Below are positions 56,991 to 64,000 of a stretch of DNA of 64,000 nucleotides, one piece after another. A program made the position numbers and the translations under genes. Positions within the stretch are counted from its first letter, which is position 1; every line of letters begins with the position of its first letter. Origin of the DNA: Thamnidium elegans (Eukaryota > Mucoromycota > Mucoromycetes > Mucorales > Mucoraceae). The notes below the pieces were generated by a model. It was given only the letters and a program-made list of their open reading frames with translations. It ran no database searches and had not been told where the DNA came from. The stretch covers positions 62,001 to 126,000 of the forward strand of contig JAIXMG010000003.1 of the NCBI GenBank assembly GCA_025201345.1, read 5' to 3'.

Positions 56991-58094
56991 AAAGCACTTT
57001 TTTTGTCGTGCTGACCAAATGTATTCTATGTGTGGTCTTAGCCCGGTCCGAACAAGAGGTACAAATACAGTTAGTACAGTTATGTCAAACAGACGGATAT
57101 TTTTACGTTCATCAGAACAAAATGTCGCCTCTACAGAGATACAATTTTATTTTTCACTAAATCCTTAAATTGGCAGTGGAACGACTCTATTCTTAAACAT
57201 TACGCTTACGAGGGTAGAACTACCGGATTCATTTCACAGTGTTTCTACAATTTTATGTATAAGTGTAACGTAAAACTAGTGTATTTATTTTCTTCCTTGG
57301 TTTCTATCGCTCTATTACTCCACAAATTAAGCATAAAAGGTGACAAGCATTATTATGGTATCATTCCGTACTTATAACAGCGTACATACAAAGTATTGTA
57401 GGAGTTATCACCATATTAGTTTCCTATTTGACGTAATAGAGTAAAGGGGCATGGTTCATGCCCTAGATAAACGAGAGTATTTGACGCTAGAAAATGTCAA
57501 TGGTTAAACATTGATTGAGATCAAAAGGCGGCTCCAATTTTATGCTTTTGGATACCGATTATTGCGCGCAAATATTTTCAATGCCGAGGAAACGTCTTTT
57601 TTTCTTTTATGAAGTGAGGGTTTGTAACTTGAATACTTTAAAACCATAGTGTTGAAAGGTGAGGTACAAAAGTAATTGCAAAAAAAAAAAAAAAAAAAAA
57701 AAAAAACCTAAAAATTCAAGTCATTATTATAACGCCTTTGTGATGTCGCATATTCTGATACTCTCGCGGATTTAAACAGCTTTATTTTTACAGTATAGTC
57801 GTACAGCGTTGTTTAATTTATCAGAGTATTTTTAGAATAACCTTAAAAAATAAATAAAAAAATTATGTCTTTTTAAAGAATAAAAATAAATTATTAAGTA
57901 CAGAGAAGTATATAAGCAATTAACTTGTGTAATATCAACACATAGTGAATATAGTAAACATAAAATTATAAATGTAAGTATATGGGAAGATAAAATATAA
58001 TCAATTCGATATTAAAGAAATGCTTTTTTATTTTTAATCTTAAGAAATAAATAAGGATTTTGATTGTACTCGGTTTTTGTAATTCACGAAGATA
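56991..58094. other. Gene-free stretch
   Basis: About 1.1 kb. A plus-strand frame (56983-57168) includes GLSPVRTRGTNTVSTVMSNR, faintly like a transposase segment, but it is too short to call. A 27-nt A run is at 57680-57706. No gene is seen. Confidence 0.4.
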
Positions 58095-58440
58095 CTAGTC
58101 GGATCCAGAATCCTCGACATCTGTTTCAAATTCAGTATATGAATCTACGGAATAAGTATCAGTATTGGGTTGGGGAATAATAGAACGGAATCTTTGACCA
58201 CAGGAGGGGTATACCAATTGACTGTGTTACGAGGAATATAATTTTCGTGGGAGGAGCTGGAGGATTAAGTATATATACCTCGAATTTTGAATAGAATCTA
58301 ATATACAGTCGTATACTTTCAAGGTCTGGTATGTAGTGCCCGAGAGAGTATCTTGGCTGCAAAGTATATCTAAAAATCTTCTACCAATTTTTATTCCATT
58401 TGCTTTACATTTATTTAGCAACAACATCACTCCCAACAAA
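58095..58440 (-). pseudogene. Decayed coding relic
   Basis: Overlapping minus-strand frames look like one protein split by frameshifts: KVYDCILDSIQNSR, then HENYIPRNTVNWYTPPVVKD, then RFRSIIPQPNTDTYSVDSYT with an acidic end, and a stop at 58095-58097. None has a good start and each is open only briefly. The family is not recognised. Confidence 0.35.
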
Positions 58441-59228
58441 CGGGTTTGTCATTAGAGACAGTGATACATAGTTGTCAGTGTATTTTCGCCATATATAATA
58501 ACTAGCCGCCTAACACTCACTACACAACAGGGGGGACCCTCCAGGAGGGCTACCACTGACCTTTTCGTACGAGTCAACCAAGCTTTTTTAACCACAGCGC
58601 AGCGAAGGCCTCCAGAATCCTTTTTTTGTAGAAAAAAAGTTGTTACTTCTTTAAAATTATCGTTCTTGACAGCATATCATAGGAAAGCTGCTTTTGAAGT
58701 ATATTCATTTACATGTGAAATCATTTTTAAACAAAAAAGGATTATTATGTAAAAATCTCAGCGAAAAGCAAACAATACAAATTTCAAATATGTAATATGT
58801 GATAATCATTATGATACATTACACTATTCTTTTTTCACACACTCGTATGTTAATAGTCCCCCTCCTTTTTATACGCGTTTATTTTAAAATATCCGTACTT
58901 ATTATTCCAACCTATTTATTTCACGCATGAATATAGATAAACGAAATTGAAAAATAGTGCGTCTTACTTTTTTGGCTGCGTAAATAGACCAAGTATCAAA
59001 AAGAACGCGTAAAATAGGTACTTTTCAATGGAATGATAATGTGGCTAATTTTTAACGTCATTGTTTGATTATTGATACAGTATAAGTTTATGCGAATAAG
59101 TTACGATTACCTAACACAATTACTTCATACTTTGTTTTCAGATCCTTATTTTTTTTCTTTTTTTCTTTTTTTCTTTTCTCTCTTTCCTTAGATCTTTCTA
59201 GGCCTTAAATTCTGCTAACAGTAACAAT
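58441..59228. other. Intergenic with a GC-rich island
   Basis: 58500-58620 is notably richer in G+C than its surroundings and contains the palindrome CCCTCCAGGAGGG at 58537-58549 and AACCACAGCGCAGCGAAGG near 58591-58609. The last 80 bp before 59229 form a CT-rich leader. No further gene is seen. Confidence 0.45.
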
Positions 59229-59759
59229 ATGGAAAGGATATTAACAGAGGACCAATTCGAACAGATTGTTGCTGAGGTCATGAAACGTGTTCGAGAGGAA
59301 AACAATAGTCTACCGGAACGAAGCGAGCTACCGGTCGAGATCTATGAAGAATTGGAGAATTACTCCTCTTTCGGATTACGACAAGCATTACAAAAATTTG
59401 AAGATTCCACTCACAAATACAATACCAAAGAATGTGTTAACTCCGAGGTAATAATCCCAAGCTACAAAAATGTCAGCGCCTTAGAGTTCGCTGTATCCGT
59501 CTGCAGATTTACCAATGATACACGAGTACAGGCAAGAGCAGCAACAGGACTATACGAAAATCTCAAGCATATCGCGGACAGAGGACTCCGACAAGAAGAC
59601 TTATCATTCCTCCAAAATTCGGTCGAACAATGCCGTAAACTTGCGGTATATGGATTCGGTATTGCCAAACAAGAAGAGAATAGTTTCAAGGAATCATTGA
59701 AAAGGGTCTTAGAGACTGACACGGTTTACAATACGAAAGCAAAGAAATCATACTTTTAG
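59229..59759 (+). CDS. Lineage-type protein of 176 residues, possibly retroelement Gag-like
   Basis: A single exon with a CT-rich leader. The protein is mostly helical with no signal peptide or membrane segment. The start MERILTEDQFEQIVAEVMKR is followed by SELPVEIYEELENYSSFGL and, near the end, CRKLAVYGFGIAKQEEN. The last block resembles Gag-like proteins of DIRS or LTR retroelements as I remember them in Mucorales, but no reverse transcriptase or repeat lies nearby. It may be a domesticated or solo copy. Codon use is more balanced than in the surrounding relics, and there are no stops, so it is probably expressed. Function unknown. Confidence 0.6.
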   Translation: MERILTEDQFEQIVAEVMKRVREENNSLPERSELPVEIYEELENYSSFGLRQALQKFEDSTHKYNTKECVNSEVIIPSYKNVSALEFAVSVCRFTNDTRVQARAATGLYENLKHIADRGLRQEDLSFLQNSVEQCRKLAVYGFGIAKQEENSFKESLKRVLETDTVYNTKAKKSYF

Positions 59760-59959
59760 TTTAGTTTATTCGTATATTTATTCTTTTTTAGGCAAAGCTT
59801 TCTCCTGAAAAAAAAAAAATTATGTTTATCAACAAAGATAATTAACGAAATAAGGAATAAATAAATATCTTTACCTCGGTTCCAATAATTTAAACGGACA
59901 GTTTCATTAGATAATTGCTTTTTCAAAATAAAGTTATTTCGAGTGGGAGTTTATTATAA

Positions 59960-60700
59960 TAATATACGGCTTGCTTCTTGATATTAGTGTGAGCATCATT
60001 GGCAGACACTGCCAATTCTATTGCTTAAGTTTTCTTCGTAACCTTCCAAATCTATTCAGTAGGATTTATCTCGAGGGAATAAGATAGTAGAAACATGACT
60101 CTATATCATCTACTCTCGATTCATGGATTGCGCGATTGTCCATAACTGCGTAGTAACCTTTTTAGCTCCCATCAAGGCCCATAACATCGAGAAGTTCGTT
60201 CATGAGCTTGAAAAATGCGTCGCAGTTGTACATTTTATCACTAGAACAGTAGTAGCTTGGGCTGTAACTTTTACGTTATCGATATATATTTTAAATCTAG
60301 CCCATTACTTTTCATGTTTATGCGGAGACCAGACGCATTGATGTATGCGGTGTTATTCCAATTGTATCTTTCCTGTTAATTAGCTTCCAAATCTCTAGAA
60401 GCAGATTCAAATGTAGGTTTCTTGATGGGTACGATCATGACGTTCCTCGGACGATGATTATGTTGTATTTAATATATTGAAATCCATAAATTGTGCCATG
60501 GTGTCTACAGTGTAAAGCTGAGGATATTCATCTGGTATTCTCGAATGTAGTCCTAATGTTCTTACGTAAATGTAGCATTTGAACTATTCTCTTTGGATTT
60601 TTTGTACGGGTCTTCTGAGCTGTAGGTTCATAGACAAGGACTTCTCTTGCAACGTGAGATACTATTCAAGCGTTCGACCTATGAGAACGTCTCTTACCTT
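59960..60700 (-). pseudogene. Decayed Tc1/IS630-type transposase
   Basis: In one minus-strand frame near 60210-60040 the sequence reads KGYYAVMDNRAIHESRVDD, a stop-broken CFYYLIPSR, then ILLNRFGRLRRKLK. This follows the family pattern hhxhMDNAxIH...YLPPYSPxLNPIExFW...K with the second catalytic Asp present and the Glu region decayed. Upstream, near 60360-60300, NASGLRINMKSNG matches the DEAGFxxNMKRS block of the first Asp. At least three in-frame stops and several frame changes occur, so the copy is dead. It is a different lineage from the intact element at 53702. Confidence 0.55.
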
Positions 60701-61226
60701 GTCGCTATAATAAGTGTACACAAGCTTGATCTTAGGTAACTGCCAATTATTCTTTGCAAAACGACCATTCTTTTTCACTAAAATCTAATTTTCAAGAAAA
60801 GTGTATTTATTTCTATAAGAAGAAATCCGAGTTCCTGTCCAAACTTTCCTGTATTAAACAATTATCCTTCTTTAAGGGCAGTTGAATTAGAATGCACTTT
60901 TTAATAGTTTATAGTTTTATCAGTTTTTTTTTGCTATGCCTATTAATAACTTTTTTTTTTTTTTTTTTTTTTTTTTATATATATATAAGCGAACGAGTTT
61001 TTTTTGGGTTAGAGCAAGTCATCTATATTATAAAAAGTTTAAATAATAATTTTTAAATGATATCATACGCGCTTCTCGGGTCATTGTAACACATAATACA
61101 AGGTAATCAAGCGAAAGAGCGGGCCATTTTTATACCGCCATAAATAAATAAATAAAAGATGTAAATGTTGCAAACATAAATCCAGACAAAATAAAATTGG
61201 CTTTATTTATCATAATGAAAGATTGA
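60701..61226. other. Intergenic downstream of the MCM-binding protein gene
   Basis: It contains a 26-nt T run at 60951-60976 followed by a short TA run. No gene is recognised. The antisense frame 61130-61369 overlaps the last MCMBP exon and is a shadow. Confidence 0.4.
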
Positions 61227-63412
61227 TTAATTTGAGCTTTGTTCAGCCATTCTGGCTCTACGTTGTTTATCCAAATTAATAACATAGTCGTATCTTTCTG
61301 CAGAAAGACTAGTTTCACCAAATGATACTGCAGCCAATCTAAATAAAATAAAATAAGATTCATACTCACTTTTAAAATTCGTTTTTTTCTTTTGTTTTAC
61401 CTTGCTAAATTCATACGGAGCATTAATTCTTCTTGTGTAGGTAATTCTGTCTTGGATTCAGTAGCGGCTTTACGTTCATTTACAAAACGAGTTTGAATAT
61501 ACTATGCAAAAAAAGTTTAAACAAATTGTTTCTGCGCACCCTTTTTTTTTTATAGTTACCTCAGATACTTGTTCAGGAATGTCATAAGATGAATATTTGG
61601 CAGAGTGAATAAATTGTCTAAAAGTATCAAGTGTTTCGTTTGAAGGTTGCACACGATTCTCATTGGAGTTATTCATGGAGAGATGAATAGAGCAATGGTT
61701 CTACAATACATAAAAAACCAATTAGTAATCTAATTTAGTGATCACAGGTAGGACGCGAAAAAAAAAACTTACAGGCAACATAGATTTAGAAGTAGACAAT
61801 GAAATAACGTTGAGGTCAGTATCAAATTGATATTGACTGTATGGGAATTCATAAGTCAATGTTTGGTTTAAAATCACGTCGTTGAGAGCTTGGAAGTTAC
61901 GAACACCAGCATCTACGAGTTGCCCTTCCTCCAATACAGTTTCGTCCACTAAAACTACTGTGCCATCTACTAACTGAAGAATACCAGCTTCTAAATTCTC
62001 GTTTATACTCTTGGGAGTAAATTTGGTGTTGTTGAGACCATCAATTGTTAAAGGAATTTGAACAGTATGAACATTTAAAGTATCAAGAACGTCCGAAAAC
62101 GCCTTTGAAGCAGGGTTATATAATGTTAAAAGTGGTGTTTTTTTATCTTGTTCAGTAGTTTGGTGTGCAGGAAATCCACTGATATTTAAAGTAAAATTAC
62201 CTATTTTTAACCCTCTATTTTTGACAGTACTAACGAATATAAAAAGTTAATAAATGTGTGGGAATATTAAATGTTGAAACACTTTACACTCTTGATAACA
62301 ATTGCAATAAAACAAATTCTGCAACTAAAGTATCGTTACATAATACAGACGAAATATAATCGATCAATTGAGCGCGAATCTGTGGAGTTTGATGAGTAAC
62401 GTTTCCGAGCGAAGGGTAGCTATTAATAGCATTGAGGTTGTTGAATGCAATGGCGTGTAATACAGGAATGTCTGAAAACAAATCCAATGCAGAATCAAGT
62501 TCCGTTTCATCGTTTTGTTGTTGAGTCATATCCTGTCCACGAATACCAATAACTTCAATTAACTGTCCAACCTTAACTGATTCGGCCATATCGTTATAGA
62601 ATTTAACAATGGAACATGTATGGTCTCTATTAGGTAGAGGAAACTTCTTTGCTGAGATTTGGTTAGGTGCCTTGATTTCAAGATTATTAATACCATCGAT
62701 CAAAGGGTCTAAAAAAATATATATTATATTTAGAAACATAATTTACAAAAAAAAAACGTTATATTTTTAATGTTACCAGAGTTGACATTATGTGCTTCTT
62801 TTGTCCAATTGTTTTCACCAGGAGGAGAGATACAATAAACAAGAGATCGTTCATTAAGATGTTCATTTTGCATAGTATTCAACTAAATATTAAAGATTAG
62901 AAATTCTTATATGTTGCAGTTACAGTAATAATATCTTATACCTCTGCTTCAATAGGGTCGTCTGTATAACGGTAGCAAGTTAATTTCGAGTTACCATTGG
63001 GATCCAGTTTTTCATAGGCAGAAATAAACATTTCTTGTCCTAATCCAGTATCTTGAATCATACAACGAAAACGAACCAAAGTATTTTTAGGTACTTGTTG
63101 CACAGGGACTTCATTTAAGGAAATGATCTATATTTAATAGTGTGTGTATAGGGGGGCAGAGAGGAGTTGTCAATATTATTTTTATATATTTTTACAAATT
63201 TAAAATGTTACCTGATTTTTATAGTCTTTTAATAGTGGAAGAAATGAACTTGAAGGATCAAATTCAGTGCATGACTGATTAGTCAAATGCTCGTCTAGAA
63301 TAAAATAATAATTTTAATTCTTTTCTCTCTCTCTTTATTCTTTCAGTTGCTTTATTGTTTTACCGAATAACTTTGAAATATATTGTAATGGTTGTTCAAT
63401 TTGTTCACTCAT
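61227..63412 (-). CDS. Mini-chromosome maintenance complex-binding protein (MCMBP/ETG1)
   Basis: Nine exons, 63412-63364, 63294-63212, 63127-62942, 62882-62777, 62708-62288, 62229-61773, 61700-61560, 61501-61401 and 61338-61227, encode 551 residues. Family blocks include LVRFRCMIQDTGLGQEMF, LLSR followed by KIGNFTLNISGFP, DTLNVHTVQIPLTIDGLN, GTVVLVDETVLEEGQLVDAG and YQFDTDLNVISLSTSKSMLP, all in the order seen in animal and plant proteins. MCMBP binds MCM3-7 in place of MCM2 and supports supply and unloading of replication helicase in the nucleus. At the exon 5 border two overlapping GT donors exist; the inner one (62288) is required to stay open. Confidence 0.93.
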
Positions 63413-63631
63413 TTAACTATTGTTTTTAATAAAAAAAAGAAAAAAAAACTTGAGTTAAAAAAAAAGCAAGTCAAAAATAACGGGTTCAAAAGGGAAAAGC
63501 TGCGTTTGTGTGATGGTGGCTTGAGTTGAAATTTTGGTGTTCCTTAAGTTTTATAAACTTTTTCCCACTTTATATTTTTTTTTTCCCTTTTTTTCTCTCC
63601 TCCTTATCTTTTTTTTTTTTTTACTTATATT

Positions 63632-64000
63632 ATGCTACCTAGTAACGGTAATCATAGCAGTAGTAGTCTTGATCATGTAAATAATAATGGTAACCAAGAC
63701 AATAATAACAGTCATAATGCCACATCAAATTGGGTAGAAAAGTTAACACTATCGGATATCAGCGTGGGCGAGATTTTGGATATGTACAAGAACGATACAG
63801 ATTTACTGAAACACATTCTTGCAGCTAAAACAGAAGAGGATAAAGTAAAAGAAAGAAAAAAAAAATAAACTATTCTTAAAATGTATTAACGTATTAAAAA
63901 TCAGAGAAAAGGTGCAGAGGAAGTCAGAAGAGCAGAAGAAGCAAGATTACATTCTAAATTTATTGATTTACAGCTGGACCAAAATCGACGTTCTTCTATG
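63632..64000 (+). CDS. Unrecognised Asn/Ser-rich protein, N-terminal part only
   Basis: Exon 1 is 63632-63844, and a 60-nt intron leads to 63905, which stays open to the right edge; 103 codons are visible. The first 30 residues are Asn/Ser-rich. A folded-looking helical stretch follows (WVEKLTLSDISVGEILDMY, then NDTDLLKHILAAKTEEDK), then a charged helix AEEVRRAEEARLHSKFIDLQ. I do not recognise the family. A T- and CT-rich leader precedes the ATG, and the gene diverges from MCMBP with 219 bp between start codons. The end lies outside the window. Confidence 0.65.

Noticed and set aside
1..64000. tRNA, 5S rRNA or snRNA genes
   Set aside because: No sequence with a convincing A and B box, cloverleaf or conserved 5S/U6 block was noticed on either strand by eye. 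A covariance-model search would be decisive.

Overview
The window is nuclear DNA of an early-diverging fungus, most likely a Mucorales member (Mucoromycota). I infer this from the A+T-rich sequence (about two-thirds by eye), short GT-AG introns of roughly 45-120 nt, frequent long A or T runs, CT-rich leaders before start codons, and a fungal gene set (Fes1, Ssz1, Pps1, Sac3, a Tea1/Kel1-type kelch protein, a Pet123-like mitoribosomal protein). The species is not determined. Coding regions below were assembled by joining open segments across GT-AG introns so that the frame and the protein family stay continuous.

Layout. 1-8467: a divergent protein with two degenerate Hsp70-like ATPase folds (cut by the left edge), the Hsp70 exchange factor Fes1, an Rrn5-like SANT protein and an HSPA12-type Hsp70. 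8969-15989: Pps1 phosphatase, mitoribosomal mS26, a TALE homeobox protein and a Nudix hydrolase with a very long low-complexity tail. 18127-26071: Sac3 (mRNA export) converging on a copper P-type ATPase. 26.7-28.1 kb: zinc-finger remnants and a three-exon microprotein resembling UQCC6/Brawnin. 28979-38491: an unrecognised protein, DENND6, a membrane protein, Ssz1 and Rpc11. 38775-48392: the kelch protein with a 35-residue polyglutamine tract, a 2.4-kb gene-free stretch, Lcp5/neuroguidin and cytosolic AspRS. 48.4-61.2 kb: a gene-poor, repeat-rich stretch with a candidate inverted-repeat element, a 69-codon gene, a tyrosine phosphatase, an intact-looking Tc1/mariner element with TA target duplication, several decayed coding relics and one 176-aa lineage-type protein. 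61227-64000: the MCM-binding protein and a truncated unknown gene.

How the genes relate. Most are unrelated housekeeping genes packed 100-600 bp apart, in convergent, divergent or tandem pairs. The clearest functional theme is Hsp70 biology: two Hsp70-like genes flank the nucleotide-exchange factor Fes1, and Ssz1, an Hsp70 of the ribosome, lies 27 kb away. The most unusual observations are the double degenerate Hsp70-like protein, the DD34E transposase that has Gly in place of its first catalytic Asp, the Leu in the SEHPL motif of the copper ATPase, and the microprotein. No tRNA, rRNA or CRISPR was recognised.
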